Shown: positions 50,375-62,024 of the stretch, in pieces
How the letters are laid out: every line of letters begins with the position of its first letter
Position numbering within the stretch: the stretch's first letter is position 1
Source of the DNA: Desulfopila sp. IMCC35006
Lineage (GTDB): Bacteria; Desulfobacterota; Desulfobulbia; Desulfobulbales; Desulfocapsaceae
DNA: 64,000 bases
Assembly (NCBI RefSeq): GCF_005116645.1
Contig: NZ_SWCM01000007.1
Location: 186,001 to 250,000 of the forward strand
Direction: 5' to 3'
Notes under the pieces: generated by a model
Seen by the model: only the letters and a program-made list of their open reading frames with translations
Told to the model about the DNA's origin: nothing
Database searches by the model: none
Made by a program: the position numbers and the translations under genes

Positions 50375-51172
50375 ATGCTGATTACATTTCTGACCTATTG
50401 CGGTGTTGGTGCCATCGCCGGGATTCTTGCCGGATTGCTCGGGATCGGTGGAGGGCTGGTAATTGTCCCCATGCTGGTTTACGTTTTTGCTCTGAACCAT
50501 ATCCCCCATGAACTGACCATGCATCTGGCTCTGGCCACCTCTATGGCAAGCATCATGTTCACCTCGGTTTCCAGTTTTATGGCCCATCATAAGCGCGGTG
50601 CGGTACGGTGGGATGTGGTGAAAAAAATCGTTGTCGGCATCCTTACCGGGACCTTTCTCGGGTCCTGTTTCGCCTCGGCAATGTCGACAAATTTTCTCAA
50701 AGTTTTTTTTGTTATCTTTCTCTATTTTGTGGCAACCCAGCTGTTACTCAACAAAAAGCCGAAAGGCGGACGTGATCTGCCGGGCAAGGTGGGGATGTTC
50801 GGGGTAGGCAACGGTATCGGTGTGGTATCCAGTCTGGTTGGTATTGGCGGTGGGACCCTGTCGGTGCCGTTTATGCTCTGGTGTAACATCAAGGTGCACC
50901 ATGCCATCGGTACTTCGGCGGCAATCGGCCTGCCCATAGCCATTGCCGGAACCGTCGGCTATATCTTCAATGGCTGGAATGTGGCCGGGCTGCCCCAGTA
51001 TTCGCTGGGCTATGTTTATCTGCCCGCCTTATTGGGCATTGCCGCGGTGAGCGTGCTGACCGCCCCTCTGGGGGTTAAGCTGGCGCACAGTTTGCCGGTG
51101 GATCCTCTGAAGCGGATCTTTTCTCTGCTGCTCTATGTTGTGGCGACTAAGATGCTGTTGGGGATCCTGTAG
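50375..51172 (+). CDS. TauE/SafE family sulfite/organosulfur exporter-like permease
   Basis: 265 residues with about eight membrane helices in two repeats: GAIAGILAGLLGIGGGLVIVPML at the start and GVVSSLVGIGGGTLSVPFML in the second half, the diagnostic glycine-rich GIGGG motifs. Members move sulfite, sulfoacetate, taurine or other anions. AGAGAG precedes the ATG. The 3' end overlaps the end of the convergent small membrane protein gene by 26 bases. Confidence 0.9.
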   Translation: MLITFLTYCGVGAIAGILAGLLGIGGGLVIVPMLVYVFALNHIPHELTMHLALATSMASIMFTSVSSFMAHHKRGAVRWDVVKKIVVGILTGTFLGSCFASAMSTNFLKVFFVIFLYFVATQLLLNKKPKGGRDLPGKVGMFGVGNGIGVVSSLVGIGGGTLSVPFMLWCNIKVHHAIGTSAAIGLPIAIAGTVGYIFNGWNVAGLPQYSLGYVYLPALLGIAAVSVLTAPLGVKLAHSLPVDPLKRIFSLLLYVVATKMLLGIL

Positions 51173-51512
51173 TACCGGCGGCGCGATATTTGTTCTTCAG
51201 CACTTTCGTCTTGAATACCAGGGCCGAAAGTGCGGTGAAGAGACTGACGCTGGTGAGAATTATTGCCAGCCGTGTCCAGGAACGACCCGCCTCTTGATAT
51301 TGTCCGATAAAGACCAGCATTGTGCGTATCCATTCTGCCGCCGCCAGAAACAGAAATATGGTGAGCAGTCGGGGAACCCATCGCTTTCTGACCAAGACCA
51401 GTGACAGCATAAGCAAACTTCCCGCCGTCAAGAGCAGAGAGCCTGAACGATAGAAGTGTGCTGCAATCAACAGGGTGCTGCAGAATATCGGTAGAATGGC
51501 GAGTATTGTCAT
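51147..51512 (-). CDS. Small hypothetical membrane protein
   Basis: 121 residues with four hydrophobic segments and basic loops. The ATG has GAGGAAAC upstream. Its last eight or so codons overlap the end of the convergent TauE-like gene. No family recognised; the four-helix layout is common to many small inner-membrane proteins of unknown role. Confidence 0.7.
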   Translation of the reverse strand: MTILAILPIFCSTLLIAAHFYRSGSLLLTAGSLLMLSLVLVRKRWVPRLLTIFLFLAAAEWIRTMLVFIGQYQEAGRSWTRLAIILTSVSLFTALSALVFKTKVLKNKYRAAGTTGSPTAS

Positions 51513-51633
51513 GGTGTTTCCTCAGGTTGATCAACTTCTTTCGGCAGATTCAAATAGTGGTCCCTCCTTCTTCGGGAAAGTCCTTCAGCTGAGCTGTAAT
51601 CGATTCCTAAATCACGAAGCCTGATTACGCTGG

Positions 51634-52074
51634 CTATTTGGGGGCACCAAGCTTGTAGCGTATCCGAAGAACCCCAGCGTTGCAATCCTGGGAAATTATC
51701 CGAAACTCGCCTATTTCCGATGTGTTGTCAACATGTTCACCGATACAGGGACAGGAATCATAGTCACCGATGTGCACGATGCGAATGGTTTCGGCGCCTT
51801 CAGGAAGTCGGGTGAGATTAAAGGTATGCTTGGCATTCTCACGGGAAACCATCTCTTCGGTTACATCCAGGCACGCAGAAACTGCCTCGTTGACCGCCGC
51901 CTCCACTTCCTTCGTTTCGTCATTTGTCAGGGCTCTAACAAAGTGGTAGTCACACTTTGACTTCTTTTCGTTCACGTGGGCGCTGAAGCAACGGCCGCAG
52001 TCGAATTTCCTGACCATTGCCTGGTTCAGTATGTGTTCCGCTGAATGCATGCGTGGGGCGTTTGATTGTGCCAT
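51634..52074 (-). CDS. AlaX-like alanyl-tRNA editing domain protein
   Basis: 146 residues. HSAEHILNQAM and the later CPCIGEHVDNTSEIGEFRI match the zinc-binding motifs (HxxxH and CxxxH) of the AlaX/AlaRS editing domain, which hydrolyses misacylated Ser- or Gly-tRNA(Ala). There is no synthetase catalytic domain. I chose the ATG at 52074, just before the motif; the frame stays open to 52167. It lacks a strong ribosome site. Confidence 0.82.
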   Translation of the reverse strand: MAQSNAPRMHSAEHILNQAMVRKFDCGRCFSAHVNEKKSKCDYHFVRALTNDETKEVEAAVNEAVSACLDVTEEMVSRENAKHTFNLTRLPEGAETIRIVHIGDYDSCPCIGEHVDNTSEIGEFRIISQDCNAGVLRIRYKLGAPK

Positions 52075-52185
52075 GTCAATGTGTTGGTGGTATTGGACAG
52101 TAAAAACAGGCCGTAGCTCAGGCGACCGGTAGTGTCGAGGTATCGACCAAAGAGATACCGCTTTCATGAGAAAGTATAACCAGTC

Positions 52186-53034
52186 TCATATTACACCTCC
52201 CGTATTGATTTTACATTGAACTATCGCCTTCTCTGTTTTTAAAAACAGATCGTCCAGCAACTGCTCTGCCATGGCCATCTCTTTTGCGGATGAAAAACCG
52301 GAGTCCAGCTCCTGCAGAATCGTCTCATAGGAGGATGGCCGGATATCCAGTGTGTTACGAAGGACAGCCGGCCGCGGATACAGACCGTTTTCAAAAAAAA
52401 AGTTGCAGGGGCCGGGCGATTCCGGGCGGCGATAAGGCCATTGGATCTTCAGTTCCGCAAATTCCCTGAAAGCCACCGTTGCCCCGATATTCTGACGGTA
52501 ATCGTCCACGGCGACCGGCCGTCCAAGGCGGATTTCCATTTCCTTGAAATAGGCCGTCACCAGGGCATGCTCCGTCACAATCAGTCCGAAAACATACCAG
52601 TTGTCAAGGGTCTGTGTCAGTATCGATTTGTAAACGGCAGACAGTTTCTGCGTGGCAGGGCACAAATAGGTGCGGCAAGCCAGTTCACCGTACCAGCTCA
52701 GGGACCGATAGTCCACGCCGTTGTTACCGGGTGCGGCGGGGTGGAGGAGGCAGCCAACGCACCTTTTCCTCTCGCCGATGAACCCCAGAAAAGGACAGTG
52801 GTGAAACCCTGGAAACGGCCTTGATAGCCTGTGTGGCCCCTTGTTGCTTCTTTTGAATGTAAAGATACCATCTTCCGTTCGGGGGACCGACGCAAAGGTC
52901 TCGGTCCGCTGTGCCAGGATGGTTTCAAGTTTTTTCCGGGACAGATTCGGCAAATTATACAACCCGCAACAGGCCCCGCAGGACACTGTTTCGTTCACCT
53001 GGCAGAGGTACGTATCGGGGGTGTCATCATGCAT
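52186..53034 (-). CDS. Cysteine-rich YkgJ-like protein of unknown function
   Basis: 282 residues. The N-terminal part holds metal-binding-like cysteines: CQVNETVSCGACCGLYN, then HHCPFLGFIGERKRCVGC and a later CRTYLCPATQKL. This spacing resembles the YkgJ (Fe/Zn-chelating) family. The remaining half is helical without motifs. A ribosome site is hard to see. It stands between the AlaX gene and the agmatine operon on the same strand but with different base composition from the latter. Confidence 0.65.
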   Translation of the reverse strand: MHDDTPDTYLCQVNETVSCGACCGLYNLPNLSRKKLETILAQRTETFASVPRTEDGIFTFKRSNKGPHRLSRPFPGFHHCPFLGFIGERKRCVGCLLHPAAPGNNGVDYRSLSWYGELACRTYLCPATQKLSAVYKSILTQTLDNWYVFGLIVTEHALVTAYFKEMEIRLGRPVAVDDYRQNIGATVAFREFAELKIQWPYRRPESPGPCNFFFENGLYPRPAVLRNTLDIRPSSYETILQELDSGFSSAKEMAMAEQLLDDLFLKTEKAIVQCKINTGGVI

Positions 53035-53075
53035 GGATCACTCAAATGCGTCGTCTCTGCAGATATTCTAAAGTG

Positions 53076-53957
53076 TCAATCCCGATAGCGCTTCATCAGG
53101 TCGGCGTAGGCATCGATGCGGCGATCGCGCAAAAAAGGCCAGATCCGCCGTACCTGTTCGCTGCGCGCGCAATCGATGGTGACCACCAGCGTCTGTTCCC
53201 GATCCGTATCAGCCTGCGCGAGGATCTCGCCCTGCGGGCCGGCAGCGAAGCTGCTGCCCCAGAAATGCTGGTTGCCGGCGTCGCCAGGGGCTGCTTCGAC
53301 ACCGACCCGGTTGACTGCCACCAACGGCAGGCCATTGGCCACGGCGTGGCCTCGCTGCACCGTGATCCAGGCGTCACGCTGGCGCTGCTGCTCTTCCGGT
53401 GCATCCAGCGGATCCCAGCCGATAGCGGTGGGGTAAATCAGCAGTTCCGCCCCGGCCAGAGCCATCAGTCTCGCCCCTTCCGGATACCACTGATCCCAGC
53501 AAACCAGAACGCCCAGCCGGCCGACACTGGTGTCGATGGGATTAAATCCGAGGTCGCCGGGGGTGAAGTAGAACTTTTCGTAATAACCGGGGTCGTCGGG
53601 GATGTGCATCTTGCGATAGATGCCGGCGATGCTGCCATCCGCTTCCAGTACCACTGCGGTGTTGTGGTAGAGGCCGGCGGCCCGCCGCTCGAACAGGGAT
53701 GTCACCAGTACGATGCCCAGCTCTTTTGCCAGGGCGGCAAAAACAGCGGTGCCGGGACCGGGTATCGCTTCCGCCAGATCGAACACCTCAGTGTCTTCAG
53801 TCTGGCAGAAATAGCAGCCGCAGTGCAGCTCCTGCAGCACCACGAGCTTTGCGCCCCTGCTGGCGGCGTCACGAATGCCGGCAGCGCTGCGGGCAATGGT
53901 CAGTTCACGGGTGTCGGCGGCGGCATGCTGCACCAGACCAACGGTAAGGTCCTTCAT
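53076..53957 (-). CDS. aguB: N-carbamoylputrescine amidase
   Basis: 293 residues of the nitrilase superfamily. Catalytic triad Glu43 (LQELHCGCYF), Lys116 (YRKMHIPDD) and Cys153 (LVCWDQWYPE), all in contexts specific to AguB-type amidases. It cleaves N-carbamoylputrescine to putrescine, CO2 and ammonia. Start overlaps the aguA stop by four bases. High G+C: one sampled 60-base line is 41/60. Confidence 0.94.
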   Translation of the reverse strand: MKDLTVGLVQHAAADTRELTIARSAAGIRDAASRGAKLVVLQELHCGCYFCQTEDTEVFDLAEAIPGPGTAVFAALAKELGIVLVTSLFERRAAGLYHNTAVVLEADGSIAGIYRKMHIPDDPGYYEKFYFTPGDLGFNPIDTSVGRLGVLVCWDQWYPEGARLMALAGAELLIYPTAIGWDPLDAPEEQQRQRDAWITVQRGHAVANGLPLVAVNRVGVEAAPGDAGNQHFWGSSFAAGPQGEILAQADTDREQTLVVTIDCARSEQVRRIWPFLRDRRIDAYADLMKRYRD

Positions 53958-54982
53958 TCCAGTACTCCTTGAGGTATCTGCATGGTGACGCAGTGCAGTG
54001 AGCCATGCTGCTCAATCAGCGGACGGCAGGGGATGGCAATAATTTCGCGGTCAGAGAAAGCGCGGCCGATAATCGCCAGTGCCGGTTCGTCCTGGAGACT
54101 GTTGTAGACCGGCACCAGCACGGCACCGTTGAGGATGAGAAAATTGGCATAGGTCGCCGGCAGCCGATGGCCATCGTCGGCGTAACAGGGCTCCGGCCAG
54201 GGAAGCGGTAACAGCTCAAAAGCTTGGCCGTCGCGGGTACGCAGGGCAGCGAGTTCTGCCGCCATGGCGGTCAGCTCTCTGTGATGCTCGTCCTGCGGAT
54301 CATCGCAGGACTGGTAGATAATACGGTCGCCGGGAGCCAGCCGGGCCAGGGTGTCGATATGACTGTCGGTATCGTCACCGGCCAGATAGCCGTGCGCAAG
54401 CCAGAGTACACGGTCGATACCGAGTTGCTGCCTCAGCTGTTGTTCCAGGCCGGGGCGGTCGAGGTGCGGATTGCGGTTGGCCTCCAGCAGGCAGGCGCTG
54501 GTGGTCAGCAGCGTGCCGCTGCCGTCGGTTTCCAGGCTTCCTCCCTCCAGTACCAGGCCCTGCACCTCGCGAAGGCAGCTGCCGAATGCACCGGCCGCCT
54601 GCAGCCGGGCGGTGGCCTGATTGTCATCGCAGGCGCGGAACTTCAACCCCCACCCGTTGAAGCCGTAATCGAGGAGCAGAGGTGCACCGTTCTGATAGAC
54701 CGTGATGGGGCCGAAATCGCGAGCCCAGGTGTCGTTGGTCGACAGGGCATAAACGCGCACCCGGTCCATTCGGGCACCGGCTTCCGTCAGTTGTGAACGG
54801 ACCGAATCGGGGTCGGGGGCGGGGATGATCACCCTCTCAAAGCGGCTGATTTCCACCGCGATACGGATAAATACCGGTAAAACCCGATCAAGCATATCGG
54901 CCCAGTCGGTTCCACTGTGAGGCCAGCCGAGCAGCACTGCGTCCTGCGGTTCCCATTCAGCGGGCAGACGTCTTTGCATCAT
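53954..54982 (-). CDS. aguA: Agmatine deiminase
   Basis: 342 residues of the guanidino-modifying family. WARDFGPITVY, VLEGGSLETDG, AHGYLAGDDTDSHIDTLARL and the near-terminal HGSLHCVTMQIP with catalytic Cys331 are diagnostic. It converts agmatine to N-carbamoylputrescine and ammonia, feeding AguB. AGGAGT lies before the ATG. Base composition is strongly G+C-rich (40/60 in a sampled line against 32/60 in the BMP gene), a sign of possible transfer from a high-G+C donor. Confidence 0.94.
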   Translation of the reverse strand: MMQRRLPAEWEPQDAVLLGWPHSGTDWADMLDRVLPVFIRIAVEISRFERVIIPAPDPDSVRSQLTEAGARMDRVRVYALSTNDTWARDFGPITVYQNGAPLLLDYGFNGWGLKFRACDDNQATARLQAAGAFGSCLREVQGLVLEGGSLETDGSGTLLTTSACLLEANRNPHLDRPGLEQQLRQQLGIDRVLWLAHGYLAGDDTDSHIDTLARLAPGDRIIYQSCDDPQDEHHRELTAMAAELAALRTRDGQAFELLPLPWPEPCYADDGHRLPATYANFLILNGAVLVPVYNSLQDEPALAIIGRAFSDREIIAIPCRPLIEQHGSLHCVTMQIPQGVLE

Positions 54983-55052
54983 GGGTTCACTCCTTTGAGT
55001 AATGATGGCATACCTATAGAGGAAGCGGTGAGGTGAGCTGGCGGACTACTGG

Positions 55053-57244
<2,192 letters not shown>

Positions 57245-57285
57245 TTTTTTCTCCTTTTTTGAATGGGGGTAGAATGACTAAAAAA

Positions 57286-58206
57286 TTATCGACTTGGATG
57301 AAACGCTCTGCCCAGGCTGGCCGGGGCATTTAATTTAATCTTTGACACGTCTCTGGAGATGATCACCAGGACAAAAATAGTTGCCAGATACGGCAGCATC
57401 GACATGACCTGGGATGGTATGCCGATCCCCAGTGCCTGGGCATGCAACTGTAAAATTGAAATGCCGCCGAACAGGTAGGCGCCAAGCAGGACACGCAAGG
57501 TCCGCCAACAGGCAAATACCACCAGGGCCAGGGCGATCCAGCCCCGACCGGCAGTCATCTGTTCTATCCACATGGGCGAATAGGCCAGCGACAGGTAGGC
57601 GCCGCTCAGCCCGGCCATCGCCCCGCCAAACAGTATCGCCATAAATCTGATCTTGACCACCGAATAGCCCATGGCGTGGGCAGCATCATGGGAATCACCG
57701 ACCGCACGCAGGATAAGACCCGCCCGGGTCTTATTCAAAAAGTAATGGATGGCCGCGACCATGACGATTGACAGGTATACCAAGAAATCCTGCTGGAACA
57801 GCAAGGGGCCGATAACCGGGATTGATGAGAGCACAGGGATGGAAATCTTCGGGAGTCCTTCATAGGCTATGCCGATCATGCTTTGCCCGACCAGGGCGCT
57901 CAAACCTATGCCGAAAATGGTCAATGCCAGGCCGGTTGGCACCTGACTGGCATGAAATTCAAGGACAAGCAATGCAAAAATTGCCGCCATGGCTGCCCCG
58001 GCCAGGATACTGGCTACGATCGCCATCGTTGCGCTGCCGGAATAATATTCGGCGACGAAGCCAACTATCGCGCCCATCACCATCATGCCTTCAACGCCCA
58101 GGTTCAACACCCCGGATTTTTCCGTGACCATTTCGCCAAGGGCCGCAAAGAGAAGAGGGGTCGCCGCGGTAATAATGGTCAATAGTGCCGGAATAAACAA
58201 GTCCAT
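57286..58206 (-). CDS. ABC transporter permease, nucleoside type (YufQ-like)
   Basis: 306 residues with about eight to ten membrane helices; ALGEMVTEKSGVLNLGVEGMMVMGA is the hallmark start of the BMP-associated second permease. Its ATG shares a base with the stop of the first permease. Partner of the upstream permease and ATPase for purine or nucleoside uptake. Confidence 0.9.
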   Translation of the reverse strand: MDLFIPALLTIITAATPLLFAALGEMVTEKSGVLNLGVEGMMVMGAIVGFVAEYYSGSATMAIVASILAGAAMAAIFALLVLEFHASQVPTGLALTIFGIGLSALVGQSMIGIAYEGLPKISIPVLSSIPVIGPLLFQQDFLVYLSIVMVAAIHYFLNKTRAGLILRAVGDSHDAAHAMGYSVVKIRFMAILFGGAMAGLSGAYLSLAYSPMWIEQMTAGRGWIALALVVFACWRTLRVLLGAYLFGGISILQLHAQALGIGIPSQVMSMLPYLATIFVLVIISRDVSKIKLNAPASLGRAFHPSR

Positions 58207-59288
58207 CAGCTTTTCTCCACAGCCAGTTCAGGTTTGCCAAAACGAATACGATAGTGAATAAGAACATCGCTGGCCAGCAGGAAAAACAGCAGCAGGCCTT
58301 GAAAGACTCCGGTTACAGCCACCGGTAAATTGAGCTGGATCTGGGCAGTCTCCCCGCCCAGGTAGGTAAGAGCCAGCAACAAACCGGCAAAGAGAGCGCC
58401 CAGCGGGTGCAGGCGGCCGACGTACGCGACGATAATTGCGGTAAAACCATAGCCGGGGGAAATGTTGGGCAACAATTGGCCGATAGGGCCGGCAACCTCG
58501 ATGGTTCCGGCCAAACCTGCGATGCCTCCGCCCAGAAGAAGAGTCGTCCAGACGATTTTCGAGGTGCTGAATCCGGCATGTTCGGCGGCGGCCGGTGCCG
58601 AACCGGCAACTTTAATTTGATAGCCCATCAGGGTTTTGGACAGGATGATCCAGCCCAGGGCGACAACCAGAAGCGCAATGAGAAAGCCGATATGCAATCG
58701 GGTGCCGTCAAAAAGTGTCGGCAAGAGGGCCGAATCGCTGAACTGCCTCGATTCCGGGAAATTAAAACCGTCCGGATCCCGTAAAGGGCCATGCATCAGC
58801 ACATTCAGCAATAACCCGGCTACATAGCTCAGCATCAGGCTGGTCAGAATTTCATTGGCGTTGAACCGGACCCGCAAGAAGGCCACGATGGCCGCCCAGA
58901 CAATTCCACCCAGCACCCCGGCCAGCAGCATTAACGGGATGATGTAAAAGCCTTCCTGGTCATAAAAATACAGCGCGACCATCCCGCCGCACAGGCCGCC
59001 AATGGTCAGCTGTCCCTCGGCGCCGATATTCCATACTCCGGCCTTGAATCCCAGCGATAAGGCCACCCCGATCAGAATCAGCGGGGTCGCTTTCACCCCC
59101 AATTCCGCCAGTCCATAAATGGATGAAAGCGGTTCGATAAAAAAAGCATGCAGTGCTGCAAGGGGGGAGACCCGCATGATAATAAACAGGACGACCCCGG
59201 CCAGCAGCGACAGGAGCAGGGCGAAAACCGGCGATAAATATACCATCAACCTGGACGGTATCTGTCGCTTAACTAACCGAGGCCACAT
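58206..59288 (-). CDS. ABC transporter permease, nucleoside type (YufP-like)
   Basis: 360 residues, about nine membrane helices. GVALSLGFKAGVWNIGAEGQLTIGGLCGG is the family motif. The start at 59288 has GGAG upstream and lies within the last codons of the ATPase gene, an overlap of 20 bases. The frame is open to 59342 but those residues are shadow of the ATPase gene. Confidence 0.9.
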   Translation of the reverse strand: MWPRLVKRQIPSRLMVYLSPVFALLLSLLAGVVLFIIMRVSPLAALHAFFIEPLSSIYGLAELGVKATPLILIGVALSLGFKAGVWNIGAEGQLTIGGLCGGMVALYFYDQEGFYIIPLMLLAGVLGGIVWAAIVAFLRVRFNANEILTSLMLSYVAGLLLNVLMHGPLRDPDGFNFPESRQFSDSALLPTLFDGTRLHIGFLIALLVVALGWIILSKTLMGYQIKVAGSAPAAAEHAGFSTSKIVWTTLLLGGGIAGLAGTIEVAGPIGQLLPNISPGYGFTAIIVAYVGRLHPLGALFAGLLLALTYLGGETAQIQLNLPVAVTGVFQGLLLFFLLASDVLIHYRIRFGKPELAVEKS

Positions 59289-60816
59289 CGGCGGCTCCTT
59301 CTTCCAGTGCAACACCAGCCATAAGCAGGCCGACTTTTTCAACCGTCATCTTTGCTGTTGGGTAAAGAGGCGATAGTCGACCGCCGCAAATCGCTCCGAT
59401 TCGGTCGGACATTGCCATTAATTCGTCCAGATCCTGCGAAATAACCAAGATTGCAGCACCCTGAGTTGCCAATTGCCGTAAAGATCGATGGATTGTCTGG
59501 GCGGCACCGGCATCGACGCCCCAGGTAGGCTGGGAAACGATAAGAATTTCCGGGTGCTGGCTCAACTCCCTGCCGATAATGAATTTCTGTAGATTGCCGC
59601 CGGATAGACTTTCTGCCGGCACACTGGAGCCGGACGTTTTGACCGAGAAATCTGTTATGACCTTTTGCGCAAAAATTCGTGTTTTCGGATAATTGATAAT
59701 CCCTTTGGCAAGCAGGCCCATCCGGTAAAACCCGGTCATAAAGGCATTGTCGACCAGGTCCATATCCGGGATTGCCCCATGGCCCAGTCTTTTTTCCGGT
59801 ACGCTCGCAAGCCCGGCCCGGCGCCGCGGGTTGGGGCCGAGTTTTCCGGCAGGCTGGTTGTCGATGATAATACTTGCGGCTTCCGGGGCGCATCTTTCAC
59901 CGTTAAGCGCTTTCAGCAATTCGTCCTGCCCGTTGCCGGCAACTCCGGCAATGCCGACGATTTCGCCGGCTCGAACATCAAGGTTTATATTGGATAACGA
60001 TATGGAGGTGCTGTCCTTTGCCGGCATGTTGAGCCGGTTAACCTGCAAGCGTATGGCGCCGGTGACAGGCGTATGGTGCCGGTCGTTTTTTTCAAGCTCA
60101 TCACCCATCATCATGTTCGCCAGGGATGAGGTACTTTCGTCATCAACATCCACAATGCCAATTCGTTTGCCAAGACGGAGAATGGTTGCCTGGTGACAGA
60201 GTTCTTTTATTTCATCGAGTTTATGACTGATATAGAGGATCCCCAGGCCTTCCTCCGCCAGTCGGTTCAGGGTCAGAAAAAGTTTTTTGACTTCCTGTGG
60301 CGTCAAGACCGAAGTCGGTTCATCCATCACCAGCAATCGGGGTTCCTGGAGCAGGCAGCGGACTATTTCAATACGCTGCCGTTCGCCGACGGAGAGGGTG
60401 TACACGTGTCGCTTGGGATCAAGGGGCAGGCCGTATCGCTTGGATACCTCGGTGATTTCGTTGGCCAGTTTTTGCAGATCAACAACCTTGTTCATGCCAA
60501 GAGAAATGTTTTCCACCACGGAGAGTGAATCGAACAGTGAGAAATGTTGAAACACCATGGCAATACCCAGTTCACGGGCGCGGGCCGGGCTCTCGATCTC
60601 TACCTGCCGGCCATTGAATAAAATGGTGCCGGCGTCGGGTTTGAGGATGCCGTAAATCATTTTTACCAGGGTCGATTTCCCGGCGCCGTTCTCGCCCAGC
60701 AAGGCATGTATTTCACCGGGGCGTATCTTTAAGTCAATTGAATCATTGGCCAGTACCCCGGGAAATGCCTTGGTCATGCCTCGTAATTCAATTAAATATG
60801 GAGAATCGTTTTTCAT
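59269..60816 (-). CDS. ABC transporter ATP-binding protein, nucleoside type (YufO-like, two ATPase domains)
   Basis: 515 residues with two ATPase halves. The first has LLGENGAGKSTLVKMIYG and LSVGERQRIEIVRCL; the second is degenerate in Walker A (GVAGNGQDELLKAL) and has LSGGNLQKFIIGREL, as usual for sugar/nucleoside-type tandem ATPases. Likely powers the two permeases. Tandem 16-bp duplications lie in its upstream region. Confidence 0.92.
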   Translation of the reverse strand: MKNDSPYLIELRGMTKAFPGVLANDSIDLKIRPGEIHALLGENGAGKSTLVKMIYGILKPDAGTILFNGRQVEIESPARARELGIAMVFQHFSLFDSLSVVENISLGMNKVVDLQKLANEITEVSKRYGLPLDPKRHVYTLSVGERQRIEIVRCLLQEPRLLVMDEPTSVLTPQEVKKLFLTLNRLAEEGLGILYISHKLDEIKELCHQATILRLGKRIGIVDVDDESTSSLANMMMGDELEKNDRHHTPVTGAIRLQVNRLNMPAKDSTSISLSNINLDVRAGEIVGIAGVAGNGQDELLKALNGERCAPEAASIIIDNQPAGKLGPNPRRRAGLASVPEKRLGHGAIPDMDLVDNAFMTGFYRMGLLAKGIINYPKTRIFAQKVITDFSVKTSGSSVPAESLSGGNLQKFIIGRELSQHPEILIVSQPTWGVDAGAAQTIHRSLRQLATQGAAILVISQDLDELMAMSDRIGAICGGRLSPLYPTAKMTVEKVGLLMAGVALEEGAADVASVS

Positions 60817-60833
60817 TGCTCAATAAGGGAAAG

Positions 60834-60865
60834 GGTACGTGTTACTCTCGGTACGTGTTACTCTC
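60834..60865. repeat. Tandem 16-bp duplication upstream of the YufO-like gene
   Basis: GGTACGTGTTACTCTC occurs twice without a gap (60834-60849 and 60850-60865), ending 18 bases before the start codon on the complementary side. It lies in the presumed promoter/leader region of the transporter. It may be a recent slippage product or a regulator site pair. Confidence 0.7.
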
Positions 60866-60925
60866 TTGTTCACATGGATGGTATAAATAATTTCTCAGGC
60901 ACAGACACTACCCCATTTTTCTCGT

Positions 60926-61771
60926 TTACAGAATTCTTTTGCTGCGTTTCCCGACAAAATTCAGAAGGTCTTCGCTCTTTGACAAAAAAAGCAGAGCCTC
61001 CAGCACCCCTCCGCTGATACAGCGAGCTTTGTCGGAGATGGTGTGACAGTTTTCCACCTCATCAATGCGTGGATCAATATCGCCTATTTTTAAACCCTTT
61101 GCGACGCGGGATTTATGACGGATCATCCCGCGAACAAGCCCGGTGATCGGCGCAGAAAGCTCTGAAGTGCCGATATATGCAAGCGGTTCGCCTTTTTCAA
61201 CCCTGCTGCCAATGTCCTTTACTACTTCGATTATTCCGGCCTCTGGAGCATAAAGAACCCGCTCTGCAGTATAACCGCCGATCCTTCCGGGGATGCCGCT
61301 GTTGGCAAGGGGACATCCGGAATATATTATTCTGCCCAGGCTATGTCCCCGCGCTGTTTCGATGACTGCGTGGACATCTTTGCCGCCGCAGAACCCGGGA
61401 CCGAGGCCAATGGTAATGGGTGCCATATTTTTACTCGTACCGCAATTTTTTTTTGCCAGGATCGCATCGATTAGGGCAATCGGCTGTATTTGAGGCAGGC
61501 AGTCGGCTGCAGGGTCGACCAGCAGAGGAACCCTGCCTTCGGTCCAGCAGGCAGCGCATCCTGCCAGGTCTGCCAGGCGTTCTGCGGTGACGCCTTCTAC
61601 CGTCTGACGGCCTTCGTAGATTGCTTCAGACATGGCGACCGTCCGGCGGATAGCCGTTGGATTTTCCGTTTCCAGAACCAGCAGCTTAAAGCCGCAATGA
61701 TGAAGCCGACAAATCGTCCCTGTGGCTATATCGCCGCCGCCGCGTACAACTACAATCCCATTGTTTAGCAT
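60926..61771 (-). CDS. yqeB: EF2563/YqeB family selenium-dependent molybdenum hydroxylase accessory protein
   Basis: 281 residues. The opening IVVVRGGGDIATGTICRLHHCGFKLLVLE and later GLGPGFCGGKDVHAVIETARGHSLGRIIYSG are typical of EF2563-family proteins, associated with selenium-dependent molybdenum hydroxylases (xanthine/purine dehydrogenases). Start at 61771 fixed by GGAG. Its position beside a purine transporter and adenine deaminase supports a purine catabolic role. The hydroxylase genes themselves are not in the window. Confidence 0.85.
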   Translation of the reverse strand: MLNNGIVVVRGGGDIATGTICRLHHCGFKLLVLETENPTAIRRTVAMSEAIYEGRQTVEGVTAERLADLAGCAACWTEGRVPLLVDPAADCLPQIQPIALIDAILAKKNCGTSKNMAPITIGLGPGFCGGKDVHAVIETARGHSLGRIIYSGCPLANSGIPGRIGGYTAERVLYAPEAGIIEVVKDIGSRVEKGEPLAYIGTSELSAPITGLVRGMIRHKSRVAKGLKIGDIDPRIDEVENCHTISDKARCISGGVLEALLFLSKSEDLLNFVGKRSKRIL

Positions 61772-62024
61772 TTCTACTCCACCGTCACTGTTCTTAGGGA
61801 GCACGCCTGGGAAAGGCGTGTCCATAAGTTGCCATTTTTACCATAACAGCGATGAAAAGTACTATAATTTTGCCCGGGTGAGCGGAAATAGAGACCGGAT
61901 CGCCAAAATGTATGCAGCAAGACTATGGGTGCATCTTTCTCTTGGGGCAAGCAGAGTTTTATGGTATGGCTGAAAAAAATATATAGTCTGAAGATAAAAT
62001 CTCCCTTCTCCCAAAGACACCCCT

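Noticed and set aside
52911-53972. 353-residue open frame on the plus strand
   Set aside because: Antisense to aguB in high-G+C DNA, where long spurious frames are expected; aguB has its full catalytic triad.
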